Assembly (NCBI RefSeq): GCF_003572205.1
Contig: NZ_QXNY01000004.1
Span: forward strand, 620,548-684,547
DNA length: 64,000 nucleotides
Origin: Algihabitans albus
GTDB lineage: Bacteria; Pseudomonadota; Alphaproteobacteria; Kiloniellales; DSM-21159
Direction: 5' to 3'
In this document: positions 1-9,857 of the stretch, piece after piece
How the letters are laid out: each line of letters opens with the position of its first letter
How positions within the stretch are numbered: position 1 is the first letter of the stretch
Notes under the pieces: model-generated
What the model was told of the DNA's origin: nothing
Seen by the model: the letters and a program-made list of their open reading frames with translations, nothing else
Database searches by the model: none
Made by a program: the position numbers and the translations under genes

Positions 1-453
1 CACGTCGAAGCCGGCGGCCTCGCAGGCCAGCATGCCTTCCCGGGTGCGTCGCGCAACACCGCCCAGCGAGCCGCCGGTCGGCGAGGGCCTGATGAAGGCA
101 GAGGGGTTGCGTGCCAGCTCCTCCATGCGGGTCTTGTCGCCCAGAATGGAGCCGCCGGTGCGCCGGCTGGAGGGGTCGATCGCGAGTACCGCCACTTTAT
201 GCCCCGCTTCGATCAACTTCCCGCCAAGCACTTCTATGAAGCTCGATTTGCCGACGCCCGGCACGCCTGAGATTCCGAGTCGCATGGACCGGCCGGTCTG
301 CGGGAGCACCTCGGCGAGCATGGCTTCGGCCACGGCGCGATGGTCAGGTCGCGTCGATTCGATCAAGGTGATGGCGCGCGCCAGGGCCCGGCGCTTGCCG
401 GCAAGGAGATCCTGCGCGAGGGAGAGGGAAACCGTGGCGTTCGACTCGGGCAT
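1..453 (-). CDS. meaB: MeaB/ArgK-type GTPase, G-protein chaperone of methylmalonyl-CoA mutase (partial, C-terminus outside window)
   Basis: The reverse strand encodes about 151 N-terminal residues of a MeaB-type P-loop GTPase. The Walker A reads GVPGVGKSS, followed by [10 protein letters not shown] (Walker B-like, typical of the SIMIBI family) and then the family signature around ILGDKTRM and [13 protein letters not shown]. The family loads adenosylcobalamin into methylmalonyl-CoA mutase and protects it from inactivation. The start at 453 gives [10 protein letters not shown] and the usual short N-terminal arm before the GTPase core. The gene runs off the left edge, so the G4/G5 motifs and dimerisation arm are not visible. 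The mutase lies on the same strand at 6130-8283, separated by three unrelated genes. Assignment is strong because the motifs are diagnostic. Confidence 0.9.
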   Translation of the reverse strand, partial: MPESNATVSLSLAQDLLAGKRRALARAITLIESTRPDHRAVAEAMLAEVLPQTGRSMRLGISGVPGVGKSSFIEVLGGKLIEAGHKVAVLAIDPSSRRTGGSILGDKTRMEELARNPSAFIRPSPTGGSLGGVARRTREGMLACEAAGFDV

Positions 454-618
454 GACGCCCAGCAAGCTAGCGGAGGCAGGTTGGAGGCGAAAGGCCCGGC
501 TGTGCCTCTCCAATCCACAGCCACTAAATCGGCCTGGCGGTCCGAGCGGTCGATCGGTATGACCGCCAACCTCTGGAACGTCTCAGTTCATAAGAAGTCA
601 GTTCATCAGAAGACAGTC

Positions 619-1665
619 ATGGTCAACTCGATCGAGGATCCCTTTCGCACGAGTTTCGCCCTGCTTGCCGCAGAGCAAACGCGCTTTGCGGTCGGCGCGG
701 CGGTCGCCCGAGGCGGCGGCGAACCTGTGACGCTGGTGTCCGGACTGCGGCACAAGCGCAGCCAAGATCCCATTGGTCCCGGGGCGCCTTGGCATATCGG
801 CTCGATCACCAAGTCCTTCACAGCTTCCCTGATACTGAAGCTGGTCGAGCGAGACCGCCTCGCGCTGGACAAGCCGATTGGGGGCTTGCTGCCGCAATAC
901 GCGGGGGAGATGCAGGCGGACTGGCGTGCGATCACTCTGCGGCAGGCCTTGAGCCATACAGCCGGCCTTGCCGCGAACGTCTCGACCGTCGAACTGCTGC
1001 GCGCCGTCGGGGACGACCTCATCGCGGAGCGGTTGACGCGGCTTCGGAGGCTCTGGGTCAGCGCACCTGGCGGAGAGCCGGGGCGGTTCGTGTACTCCAA
1101 CCTGGGGTATGTGCTTGCCGGTGCCGTTGCCGAAGTCGTCGCCGGACGGTCTTGGGAAGACCTGATTGTCAGCGAGATCGCGAGGCCGCTGGGCCTCCCC
1201 TCCCTAGGGTTCGGCGCCCCGACCGACGCTGCGGCACCCTGGGGGCACCAGAGCTATTTTGGCCTGTTGCACGCGAAGGACCCCCGGAGGGAAGGCGCGG
1301 ACAATCCGGCCTGGATGGGTCCTGCCGGCGGTCTGCATCTGAATCTTGCGGACCTGGTGGCCTGGGGACAGGCGCATCTGGCGGCCTGCAACGATGCGTT
1401 CCCCGCGTTCCTGTCGCGCGAAAGCTGCACCGAAATGCGCAGGCCCGTGGTCGAGGACTATGGCCTAGGCTGGTCGCTCCAGTCCTTGCCGAACCATCAG
1501 GCGACGCTGGTTTGGGCCAACGGCTCCAACACCCTCTGGTATGCGGTTTTGGGCATGGTGCCGGAGAGGGATCTGGTGATGGCGGTGGCTCTGAACGGTT
1601 TCGACCGCGCGTTCGGCGACCGGGCGCTCCGAACTCTGCTGCAGGCCGTGCTCGACAGGGTCTAG
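619..1665 (+). CDS. Serine hydrolase of the beta-lactamase/class C PBP superfamily
   Basis: A 348-residue protein with the class C beta-lactamase/DD-peptidase fold signature: the SxxK motif is SITK (Ser62, Lys65) and the YxN motif is YSN (Tyr159, Asn161). A WANGSN stretch sits where the third (KTG/HxG-like) motif is expected. Family members act as DD-peptidases, esterases or peptidases; the substrate cannot be read from sequence. No signal peptide is evident, which suggests a cytoplasmic esterase-like role. The frame is open upstream to 340, but that region overlaps meaB on the other strand. ATG 619 leaves the usual short lead before the domain; ATG 559 is an alternative. It is divergent from meaB. 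Confidence 0.75.
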   Translation: MVNSIEDPFRTSFALLAAEQTRFAVGAAVARGGGEPVTLVSGLRHKRSQDPIGPGAPWHIGSITKSFTASLILKLVERDRLALDKPIGGLLPQYAGEMQADWRAITLRQALSHTAGLAANVSTVELLRAVGDDLIAERLTRLRRLWVSAPGGEPGRFVYSNLGYVLAGAVAEVVAGRSWEDLIVSEIARPLGLPSLGFGAPTDAAAPWGHQSYFGLLHAKDPRREGADNPAWMGPAGGLHLNLADLVAWGQAHLAACNDAFPAFLSRESCTEMRRPVVEDYGLGWSLQSLPNHQATLVWANGSNTLWYAVLGMVPERDLVMAVALNGFDRAFGDRALRTLLQAVLDRV

Positions 1666-1726
1666 ACAGGATCGCGTCATCCGATTGTGCCGCCCCGCTT
1701 TGTGACGTCTTGCCGCCGCGGCCCGG

Positions 1727-3574
1727 TTAAACCGGGCTGTGAACCGAGTCCTCGGCCGGCCCCTTCTCGGCCTCCTGCTGGCGCTGCCACATGGCCGCAT
1801 AAACGCCGCCAGCGGCCAGGAGGTCGGCGTGGCGCCCTCGCTCGACGATCTGGCCGGCCTCCAAAACCAGAATCTCGTCGGCCTCCACCACGGTCGACAG
1901 GCGATGAGCGATCACCAAGGTGGTGCGGCCGCGGCTGACCTCGCGCAGGTTGGCCTGGATCTCCCGCTCGGTCTGGGTATCGAGAGCGGAGGTGGCCTCG
2001 TCGAACAGCAGGATCGCAGGCGCTTTCAGGATGGTGCGTGCGATGGCCACGCGCTGTTTCTCGCCGCCCGACAGCTTCAGGCCGCGCTCGCCGACCAGGG
2101 ACTCGAGACCCTTGGGCAGACCGCGGACGAAGCTCCCGATATGCGCCAGATCGGCGGCACGCTCGACCTCCGCCGGACCGACCGTCGGATTGCCGTAGGC
2201 GATGTTGTAGCCAATGGTGTCGTTGAACAGCACCGTATCCTGAGGCACGATTCCGATCGCCCGGCGCAGAGAGGCCTGCGTAATCTCGCGCAGATCCTGT
2301 CCGTCGATCTCTATCCGGCCCTCCGTGACGTCGTAGAAGCGAAAGAGCAGCCGCGACAGCGTCGACTTGCCCGCGCCCGAAGGGCCGACGACCGCGACGC
2401 TGTGACCCGGCGGAACGGCGAAGTCGATTCCCCGCAGGATCTGGCGCTCCGAATCGTAGGCGAAGTGCACGTTCTTGAACTCGATCCGTCCGCCCTGAAG
2501 GTGCAGGTCGGGCGCGCTGGGGCTGTCCTTCACCTGGGTGTCGACCTTCAGCAACTGGAACATGGTCTCCATGTCGACCAGCGACTGTTTCACTTCGCGG
2601 TAGACAAAGCCGAAGAAGTTGAGCGGCTGGGCAAGCTGCATCATGTAGGCGTTGACCGCGACGAAGTCGCCGGCGGTCATGGTGCCTTCCGCGACCCGCA
2701 TGGCGGATAGCAGCATCAGCGCGGTGACGCCGGCGGCGATGATCGCGGCCTGGCCGATGTTCAGGATCGAAAGCGAGGTCTTGGAGGCGGTGGCCGCGGT
2801 CTCGTAGGCGCGCAGCCCGACATCGTAGCGCGCCGCTTCGTGGGCCTCGTTGGCGAAGTACTTCACCGTCTCGTAGTTGATCAGAGAGTCGATCGCGCGC
2901 GTGTTGGCCTGCTGGTCGCTCTCGTTCATCTCACGGCGCAGCTGCAGGCGCCATTCGGTGACGCGGTAGGTGTAGACGATATAGCTGCTGACCGTGACCA
3001 GGGTGATGGCGGCCACCTCGATCCCGTAGAGCGCCCAGAGGATGGCCACGGAGAATCCGAGCTCGACGAAGGTCGGAAGAATCGAGAAGAGCGCGAAGCT
3101 GAGCAACGTGTCGATCGCCTTGGTGCCGCGTTCGATGACGCGGCTGAGCCCGCCGGTCTGGCGATCGAGATGGAACTGCAGCGACAGCCCGTGCAGGTGC
3201 TTGAAGGTGCCCAGTGCGACCTGCCTGATCGCCCGCTGACCGACTTTCGCGAAGAAGAAGTCCCGCAACTCCTGGAACGACAGGCTGAAAACCCGCGCCG
3301 CGCCGTAGGCCAGGATGATGAAGACCGGGACAACGATCTCGGGCGGCGGGCCGCCTGCGGCGCCGGTCAAGGTCAGGGCGTCGACCGCCTGCTTGTACAG
3401 CAGAGGAACCACGACGATCGCGCCCTTGGCCGCGAAGAGGCAAACCATGGCAAGAACGACGCGGCGCCGCAGGTCCGGCCGGTCGGCAGGCCAGAGATGG
3501 GGCAGCAGATCCTTGAGGGTCTGCCACTGACTGCGCGCGCCCGGGACCTTCGCCGGGACGGGATCGGACGGCAT
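1727..3574 (-). CDS. Atm1-type ABC exporter (fused membrane and ATPase domains)
   Basis: A 615-residue half-size ABC exporter. Residues roughly 35-320 form the six-helix type I exporter domain; the rest is the nucleotide-binding domain with Walker A GPSGAGKST, signature LSGGEKQR and Walker B ILLFDEATSALD, then the switch His in AHRLST. The N-terminal segment and the LSRVIERGTKAID stretch are characteristic of bacterial Atm1/ABCB7 homologues, which export glutathione-linked sulfur or heavy-metal conjugates across the inner membrane. It works as a homodimer. It is followed on the same strand by nothing closely linked (47 bp separates its start from the TipN-like gene end). Subfamily assignment to Atm1 rather than MsbA is by sequence feel. 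Confidence 0.85.
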   Translation of the reverse strand: MPSDPVPAKVPGARSQWQTLKDLLPHLWPADRPDLRRRVVLAMVCLFAAKGAIVVVPLLYKQAVDALTLTGAAGGPPPEIVVPVFIILAYGAARVFSLSFQELRDFFFAKVGQRAIRQVALGTFKHLHGLSLQFHLDRQTGGLSRVIERGTKAIDTLLSFALFSILPTFVELGFSVAILWALYGIEVAAITLVTVSSYIVYTYRVTEWRLQLRREMNESDQQANTRAIDSLINYETVKYFANEAHEAARYDVGLRAYETAATASKTSLSILNIGQAAIIAAGVTALMLLSAMRVAEGTMTAGDFVAVNAYMMQLAQPLNFFGFVYREVKQSLVDMETMFQLLKVDTQVKDSPSAPDLHLQGGRIEFKNVHFAYDSERQILRGIDFAVPPGHSVAVVGPSGAGKSTLSRLLFRFYDVTEGRIEIDGQDLREITQASLRRAIGIVPQDTVLFNDTIGYNIAYGNPTVGPAEVERAADLAHIGSFVRGLPKGLESLVGERGLKLSGGEKQRVAIARTILKAPAILLFDEATSALDTQTEREIQANLREVSRGRTTLVIAHRLSTVVEADEILVLEAGQIVERGRHADLLAAGGVYAAMWQRQQEAEKGPAEDSVHSPV

Positions 3575-3621
3575 CGAGAGGTGCTCCGCTTGGTATCTAG
3601 AGCCGAACGCCGCAGCCTGGT

Positions 3622-5997
3622 TTACTGGGTGCGTCCGAGTGAGCGCGACAGCAGCAGATAGAGCTTGCCGACGTCGGCGGTCAGGAAGGTGGCGCTCAAG
3701 ACGTGCTCGGGATCGCAGGCTGAAGCCTGGCTCATGAGGCTTTCGAACTGGTTGATATAGCGCGTCGCCTGCTCGCGGAAACGCTCGTCTTCCTTGAAAT
3801 GCTCGGCGATCTTGGGTGCGATGTAGCTCTCGTCCTTCTGGCGGGCAAGCCTGCGCGCGAAGATCGAGCGGTCGCCTCTGCGATGGCGCTTCCAGAGATC
3901 CTCCGGCACCTCGCCTTCGAACAGCCGTGTCAGATCGATGGCCTGGGAATTCAGATCCTCGATCATCACGGTCGCGCTGCGCAGGAAGAGATCCCGGCGG
4001 GTTTCCAAGTCCGATTGCTTCAGGCTCAAGGCCTGCTGTCCGGCCTCGTCGGCAGCCTGGCGCAGTTCGCCGCTGCGCTGCTGGAACTGACCGCTGATCT
4101 CCTCCAGCCGCTCGGCCAGTTTCTTGACCGAGGTATCGAACTGGCTGCTCTGGCGATCGAGCAGCTGTCCCAGTTCGCCGGCTTTGATCAGGGCCACTTC
4201 GGCGGAACTGCCCAGGGCCTGGCTGCGTTCGGCCACCAGATCGCCCAGCCTGGTGAGCGACTGCAAAGAGCTCTCCGAGACGTCCCGCAGGTCCGCCAGT
4301 TGCGCATGGGCTTCCTCGCGCAAGTCGGCGCCGGCGGCCTTGGCGCCAGCCGTCGCATCGTTGAGGGCGCGGGTCTGCCCGGTCAGCTCGTCCTGCAGCG
4401 AGAGGGTCAGGCGATTCAGCTCGCCGCTGAGCACCTGCAGGCGGGCGAGTTCCTCTTCGACCGCGCTGCGTAGGGCGCCGGCGGCCTTTTGAGCGCCGGC
4501 GGCCGACGCGGCCAGCACCTCGTTCTGGGCGCGCAACTCGGCCGCGGCCTGCAGTTCCCGCCGTTCTGCCAGGCCTGCCGCTTCGCGCAGTTCGGCCGAG
4601 AGGCCCCGCAAGCCGCTGCCCACTTCGCCGACCCGCCGCCCGGTCTCCTCCGCTGCGGCCCGCAGTTCCGATGCACGCGTCTGGAAGGCCTGACCGGCTC
4701 GTTCGGCTTTCTCGACCGCGCGGTCGGAGGCTGCGTTCAGCGATTCGACATGGGGCCGAACCAGTTCGCCGGCCTGCTGCAGTTTGCGTCCGGCATAGGC
4801 GGCCAGTTCCGTGAAACTCTCGGAATTGGCCTCGGCCAAGGCGGTCAACTCCGCCGTCGACTGCTCGACCTGTTCGCGCAGACGCTGGCCGGAGCGCTCT
4901 GCGATCCCGGCGAGCTCCGTGCCCTGCGCCCGGAAGAGGACGGTCATCTCCTTGGCGCCGCTTGCCGCCGCCGCAAAAGTCTCGCGCGCCGCTTCGCCGC
5001 CCTCGGTCAGCCTCTCGGTCACTCCCGATGCCTTATCCTCGATTTCGCTCGAGAGGCCCCGCATGGCCTCGGCTTCCTGGTCGAGCGTCGCCTTGAGATA
5101 GTCGGCCTGTGCCGTGGTCCGCTCGAACGCCCCCGTCAGGCGGGCGAGGGAGTCCTGCACTTCGTCCGAGAAGGCCTTGGCCTCGCGGGCCAAGCGCCCT
5201 GCCGCGGAGATCACGGCCTTGCTGTCGCCCTCCAGATCGGCGCGCAGCGAGACGGCCGCGCCCTTCACTTCCTCGGTGGCCGCCGCCATGGCACGGGCAT
5301 GGTCGGCCATCTGCTCGGCGGCGCGCCCGCTGTCGCCCAGGGCCCGCTCTATGGCGCCTTCGAAGGCCTCGGCGGGATGACGCAGGGTGGCGGCGATTTC
5401 CCCGGCGGTCTTGCGCGCCCGCTCGAGCACTTCGTCGTAGGCGGCGATCTCGGTCTCGCTGGCCGAGCGGCTCTCCGCCACCAAGGCGGCGAGATGCCCG
5501 CGCGCCTCCGTCAGTTCCATCTGTTGTGCGGAAAGCGCTTCGCGGAGCTGCTCGGCCTGCGACGAGGCGCGCACACCGGCACCGGTCAGCTCCTGACTCT
5601 GCTTTGCGAAGGCCACGCGCACGGTTTCCAGCTTCTCGGCCACTTCAGCGCCCGTCTGGCGAAGGACCTCTCCCTGCTCGGCCAACTGCCGGGTGATGTC
5701 GCGAACCTGGACCGCCGCCGTATCCGGCGGGTAGGCCAGCGCGTCGAGCTTCTTCAGCAGATCGCGGCTTTCGGCGCGGAGGCTGGTCGCGCTGACCAGC
5801 GTGAAAGCAATCAGCCAGATCAGGGCGAGCGGCAGCAGGACTCCGCCGAGACCGGCCGCCAGATCGGTCGGCAGCAGCTGGCCCAGGTTGGCCCACCCCA
5901 GCGTGCGTTCGAGGTACCAGGCGACGAACCCGGCCCAGGTCAGCGAGGCCAGTGCCGCGACGGTGAAGATCGGAAGGGTGCGGCGCCAGTGCTCCAT
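3622..5997 (-). CDS. TipN-like large coiled-coil membrane protein
   Basis: A 791-residue protein with two predicted membrane helices near the N-terminus (about residues 8-28 and 45-67), then more than 550 residues of Ala/Glu/Arg/Gln-rich heptad repeats and a compact C-terminal domain (about residues 665-791, containing QAIDLTRLFEGEVPEDLW and DVGKLYLLLSRSL). This layout and the C-terminal segment resemble TipN, the Caulobacter new-pole marker that positions division and flagellar machinery. That is my inference from remembered family features, not a search result. The start at 5997 places the first membrane helix immediately after MEHWRR. A chemoreceptor-like or generic coiled-coil protein is the alternative, but no HAMP or signalling tip is visible. 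Confidence 0.6.
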   Translation of the reverse strand: MEHWRRTLPIFTVAALASLTWAGFVAWYLERTLGWANLGQLLPTDLAAGLGGVLLPLALIWLIAFTLVSATSLRAESRDLLKKLDALAYPPDTAAVQVRDITRQLAEQGEVLRQTGAEVAEKLETVRVAFAKQSQELTGAGVRASSQAEQLREALSAQQMELTEARGHLAALVAESRSASETEIAAYDEVLERARKTAGEIAATLRHPAEAFEGAIERALGDSGRAAEQMADHARAMAAATEEVKGAAVSLRADLEGDSKAVISAAGRLAREAKAFSDEVQDSLARLTGAFERTTAQADYLKATLDQEAEAMRGLSSEIEDKASGVTERLTEGGEAARETFAAAASGAKEMTVLFRAQGTELAGIAERSGQRLREQVEQSTAELTALAEANSESFTELAAYAGRKLQQAGELVRPHVESLNAASDRAVEKAERAGQAFQTRASELRAAAEETGRRVGEVGSGLRGLSAELREAAGLAERRELQAAAELRAQNEVLAASAAGAQKAAGALRSAVEEELARLQVLSGELNRLTLSLQDELTGQTRALNDATAGAKAAGADLREEAHAQLADLRDVSESSLQSLTRLGDLVAERSQALGSSAEVALIKAGELGQLLDRQSSQFDTSVKKLAERLEEISGQFQQRSGELRQAADEAGQQALSLKQSDLETRRDLFLRSATVMIEDLNSQAIDLTRLFEGEVPEDLWKRHRRGDRSIFARRLARQKDESYIAPKIAEHFKEDERFREQATRYINQFESLMSQASACDPEHVLSATFLTADVGKLYLLLSRSLGRTQ

Positions 5998-6129
5998 GTC
6001 ACAGGCATCCTTTCGCGGTCTGCGGCCACCCTGGGCAGGGTGCCGCCGAGCGGGATTTCCCTGGGTCGCTTATGGTTGAGCCGCGTATTTTTGGGCCGCG
6101 TGTCCCGGTCCGGGTCTTCATCGTGGCGG

Positions 6130-8283
6130 TCAAGCTGCCTTGCGGGCACGGCGCAGCAGGCCGAGGATTTCGCTCGCCGCTTGGGGAATGTTGGTGCCGG
6201 GGCCATAGATAGCCGAAACGCCGGCGTCCATCAGGAACTGATAGTCCTGAGGCGGGATTACACCGCCGCAGACCACCAGAATGTCTTCGCCGCCCTCTTG
6301 TTTGAGGGCGTCGATCAAGCTCGGAACCAGCGTGCGGTGGCCGGCGGCCTGGCTCGAGATGCCCACCACGTGTACGTCGTTCTCGATCGCCTGGCGCGCG
6401 CCCTCGTCCGGTGTTTGGAACAGCGGGCCGACATCGACGTCGAAGCCGATATCGGCGAAAGCGGTGGCGATGACCTTGGCGCCGCGGTCGTGACCGTCCT
6501 GCCCCAGCTTGACCACCAGCAGGCGCGGGCGGCGGCCTTCCTCCTTGCCGAAGTCCTCGACCTCGCCGCAGATGCGCCGGAAGCCTTCGTCGCCCTCGTA
6601 GGCCGAGCCGTAGACGCCGGAGATAGAGCGGACGACGGCGCGGTGGCGGGTGAAGACTCGCTCCAGAGCATCGGAGATCTCGCCGACCGTGGCGCGGGCC
6701 CGCGTCGCATTCACCGAAAGTTCCAGAAGATTTCCGGTCTTGGTTTCCGCCGCCGTCGAGAGCGCGTCGAGTGTCGCCCTGACCTGCGCCTCGTCCCGGT
6801 TCTTGCGCACCCGTTTCAGCCGCTCGACCTGCTTGGTCAGAACTTCGGCATTGTCGATGGAGAGAATGTCGATCTCCTCGGCCGTTTCGGCGGCATATTT
6901 GTTGACGCCGACGATGGTCTCCTCGCCGCGGTCGATCCGGGCCTGGCGCAGGGCGGCCGATTCCTCGATGCGCATCTTGGGCATGCCGGTGTCGACCGCC
7001 TTGGTCATGCCGCCGAGCGCTTCGACCTCGTCGATCAACGCCTGGGCATGGGCGGCCAGACTGTGGGTCAGGCTCTCCACGTAGTAGCTGCCGCCCAAGG
7101 GGTCGACGACGTTGGTGATGCCGGTCTCCTCCTGCAGGATCAACTGGGTGTTGCGCGCGATGCGCGCGGAGAAAGGAGTCGGCAGCGCGACGGCTTCGTC
7201 CAACGCGTTGGTGTGCAGCGACTGGGTTCCGCCCAAGGCGGCAGCGAGGGCCTCGACCGTCGTGCGCACGACGTTGTTGTAGGGGTCCTGCTCGGTCAGC
7301 GACACGCCGGAGGTCTGACAGTGGGTGCGCAGCATCAGCGAACGGGCGTCCCGCGGTCCGAAGTGCTTGGCCATCAATTGCGCCCAGAGCATGCGTGCGG
7401 CCCGCAGCTTGGCCACCTCCATGAAAAAATTCATGCCGATGGCGAAGAAGAAGGACAGGCGCGGGGCGAAGGCATCGACCTGCAGCCCTTTCGAAAGAGC
7501 CGCACGGACATACTCCAGGCCGTCGGCCAGGGTGAAGGCCAACTCCTGCACCGCCGTCGCGCCAGCCTCCTGCATGTGGTAGCCGGAGATGGAAATGGAG
7601 TTGAAGCGTGGCATCTGCTTCGCGGTGTACTCGATGATGTCGGCGACGATCCGCATCGAGGGTTCGGGCGGATAGATGTAGGTGTTGCGGACCATGAACT
7701 CCTTGAGGATGTCGTTCTGGATCGTGCCGCTCAGCTTGTCCGGTCCCACCCCCTGCTCCTCGGCGGCGACGATATAGCCGGCCATCACCGGCAGCACCGC
7801 GCCGTTCATGGTCATGGAGACCGACATCTGATCCAGCGGGATGCCGTCGAACAAGATCTTCATGTCTTCCACGGAATCGATCGCTACGCCGGCTTTCCCG
7901 ACGTCGCCGACCACGCGCGGGTGGTCGCTGTCGTAACCGCGATGGGTCGCCAGGTCGAAAGCGACCGACAGGCCCTTCTGCCCACCCTTCAGATTGGCCC
8001 GATAGAAGGCGTTGGACTGTTCGGCGGTGGAAAAGCCGGCATACTGCCGCACGGTCCAGGGCCGCCCGACGTACATCGTCGCGCGCGGACCGCGCGTGAA
8101 AGGCGCGAAGCCCGGCAAGGCCTCGGCGCCGGCGATCTGCTCCAGGTCCGCGGCCGTGTAGAGCGGCTTGATCTCGATGCCCTCGGGTGTGGTCCAGGTC
8201 AGGCCCTCGACCGAGTCCCGCTTCAGATCCTTGGCCGCTTGCGCCTGCCAGTCTTCAAGGCTCTTCTTCGGAAAATCCGCCAT
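6130..8283 (-). CDS. scpA: Methylmalonyl-CoA mutase, large subunit with cobalamin-binding domain
   Basis: A 717-residue adenosylcobalamin-dependent mutase converting methylmalonyl-CoA to succinyl-CoA at the end of propionate, valine, isoleucine and odd-chain catabolism. The catalytic TIM barrel is at the N-terminus ([36 protein letters not shown]). The C-terminal B12 domain carries the DxHxxG motif (DGHDRG, near residue 595) whose His replaces the lower axial base, followed by GGVIPPQDY. The length is typical of a complete large subunit. An in-frame ATG at 8304 adds seven residues (MTAGTKA); I prefer [12 protein letters not shown]. The MeaB chaperone is in the same window on the same strand, and methylmalonate-semialdehyde dehydrogenase is at 54096-55592. 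No small subunit gene is next to it. Confidence 0.96.
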   Translation of the reverse strand: MADFPKKSLEDWQAQAAKDLKRDSVEGLTWTTPEGIEIKPLYTAADLEQIAGAEALPGFAPFTRGPRATMYVGRPWTVRQYAGFSTAEQSNAFYRANLKGGQKGLSVAFDLATHRGYDSDHPRVVGDVGKAGVAIDSVEDMKILFDGIPLDQMSVSMTMNGAVLPVMAGYIVAAEEQGVGPDKLSGTIQNDILKEFMVRNTYIYPPEPSMRIVADIIEYTAKQMPRFNSISISGYHMQEAGATAVQELAFTLADGLEYVRAALSKGLQVDAFAPRLSFFFAIGMNFFMEVAKLRAARMLWAQLMAKHFGPRDARSLMLRTHCQTSGVSLTEQDPYNNVVRTTVEALAAALGGTQSLHTNALDEAVALPTPFSARIARNTQLILQEETGITNVVDPLGGSYYVESLTHSLAAHAQALIDEVEALGGMTKAVDTGMPKMRIEESAALRQARIDRGEETIVGVNKYAAETAEEIDILSIDNAEVLTKQVERLKRVRKNRDEAQVRATLDALSTAAETKTGNLLELSVNATRARATVGEISDALERVFTRHRAVVRSISGVYGSAYEGDEGFRRICGEVEDFGKEEGRRPRLLVVKLGQDGHDRGAKVIATAFADIGFDVDVGPLFQTPDEGARQAIENDVHVVGISSQAAGHRTLVPSLIDALKQEGGEDILVVCGGVIPPQDYQFLMDAGVSAIYGPGTNIPQAASEILGLLRRARKAA

Positions 8284-8531
8284 TGCTTTGGTACCCGCCG
8301 TCACGCCGCGCCGGTCTTGTCGTCAGACCTCTGTTCGTTCCGTCGGATATAACCACGCAGGCGCGTGGGCTGTCCACGCGGCGGCTCCGGTCGGCAAGGT
8401 GAGGTTGGCGAGATTGCGGATCTTCTGTGATCGCTTCACGGTGGCGATGAGGCGAAAAGGTCTCTTCCGTGGCGAGCAGAGCCTTGACACCCTTACCGCT
8501 TAGTCGAAACCACAGAAGGAGCGACGACAGC

Positions 8532-9767
8532 ATGTCCGATGGTGCCTCCGGAGAAGTTCAAGTCGACGTTTTGCTGGACCGGCAGCGACCGGTGCCGACC
8601 GGAGGTCTGGTGGTGATCTTCAAGGAGGGGGCCGAGACGGTCGCCCAGATCGGGGCGCTGGAGGCCGGGGGTCTGCGGGCCTCGTCCCTGTCGGCCATCG
8701 CCGACCTCACCGACTTCATGGCGACGGAGCGCGAGGTCTGTGCGGTTCTGACCGAGCTGGGCGTGGCCTTCGTGCCGGAGTGCGCCCCGGACCGGGCCAG
8801 AGACCTGATAGGCCTGCTCGCGAACCAGGCGGCCGTCGCGGACACGCGCCCGGAATTCTATCTCTTCGCCACCGCGCCCTTTCAGGACACCGAGGAGCGC
8901 ACCTGGGGTGTCGCGGCGACCGGCGCCTTCGACAGCCGTTTTACCGGCGAGGGGATCAAGGTCGCGGTCCTGGATACCGGCCTGGATCTGCAGCATCCAG
9001 ACTACAGCGGGCGCAGCGTCGTCAACCGCAGCTTCGTGCCGGGCGAGGAGGCGGACGACCTGCAAGGCCACGGCACCCATTGCGCGGGCACGGCGGCCGG
9101 GCGCCCGGCGGACCCACAGGCCCTGCGCTATGGTGTTGCGCCGCAGGCCGAGCTTTACATCGGCAAGGTGCTCGACAATAGGGGGGCCGGTCGGGAGCGG
9201 GACATTCTTGCGGGCATGGCCTGGGCGGTGGGCGAGGGCTGTGAGGTCGTCTCCATGTCCCTCGGGGCCGCGGTCCGGCGCGGAGAGACCTACAACATGC
9301 TCTACGAGCGCGAAGCCCAGGCAGCGCTGCGTTCCGGGAGTCTGATCGTGGCGGCGGCCGGGAACGAGAGCGCGCGGGGGGCCGGCTACATTGCCCCCGT
9401 CGGCATGCCGGCGAACTCGCCCTCGATCCTGGCGGTCGCCGCTCTGGATCAGGCGCTGGATGTGGCTGAGTTCTCGAGCGGCGGCATCAACGGCGACGGC
9501 GGGGAGATCGACCTCGCGGCGCCGGGCGTCGGCGTCTTCTCCTCCCTGCCCTTGCCTCAGACCTATGGATCGTTGCGCGGAACCAGCATGGCCTGCCCGC
9601 ATGTGGCCGGTTGTGCCGCGCTCTGGGCGCAGAGCGACCCTGCTTTGCGGGGCCGCGCGCTGTGGGATAGGCTGTTGTCTAGTGCCGCGGCGCTTTCGGC
9701 AGCGGAACGCGATGTCGGCCGAGGGCTCGTGCAGGCCCCGATTGAAGCACAGCCGGCGCTGTCTTAA
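8532..9767 (+). CDS. Subtilisin-like serine peptidase (S8 family), no signal peptide
   Basis: A 411-residue subtilase. The catalytic triad is clear: Asp148 in VAVLDTGLD, His180 in GHGTHCAG and Ser352 in GTSMACPHVAG, with the oxyanion Asn278 in AAAGNES. About 140 residues precede the catalytic domain; the segment from GGLVVIFKEGA to PEFYLFA has the size and position of a propeptide. There is no recognisable signal peptide, so it may act inside the cell or be exported without Sec. Start ATG 8532 follows AAGGA at 8516-8520; the frame is open further upstream to 8469. A small protein gene follows 90 bp downstream on the same strand and looks like a functional partner. Confidence 0.92.
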   Translation: MSDGASGEVQVDVLLDRQRPVPTGGLVVIFKEGAETVAQIGALEAGGLRASSLSAIADLTDFMATEREVCAVLTELGVAFVPECAPDRARDLIGLLANQAAVADTRPEFYLFATAPFQDTEERTWGVAATGAFDSRFTGEGIKVAVLDTGLDLQHPDYSGRSVVNRSFVPGEEADDLQGHGTHCAGTAAGRPADPQALRYGVAPQAELYIGKVLDNRGAGRERDILAGMAWAVGEGCEVVSMSLGAAVRRGETYNMLYEREAQAALRSGSLIVAAAGNESARGAGYIAPVGMPANSPSILAVAALDQALDVAEFSSGGINGDGGEIDLAAPGVGVFSSLPLPQTYGSLRGTSMACPHVAGCAALWAQSDPALRGRALWDRLLSSAAALSAAERDVGRGLVQAPIEAQPALS

Positions 9768-9857
9768 ATCGACGCCTGTTGTAAGTTCGGAAACGGCCTG
9801 GCCCGCCGCCCGGAGCCGAAAGCGGCGGCAGAAAGCTGGATCGGAAGGCGAGATCGA

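Noticed and set aside
1659-1690. TCTAGACAGGATCGC after the serine hydrolase resembles the repeat head.
   Set aside because: Only about 14 bases match, with one base missing, and no TGGAATCGC follows; likely chance.
4489-8352. A 1287-codon open frame on the + strand across the TipN-like and mutase genes.
   Set aside because: It is antisense to two well-supported genes; long antisense open frames are expected at this GC content.
8483-8510. TTGACA at 8483 as a -35 of the subtilase gene.
   Set aside because: No -10 at a proper distance; too weak to list.
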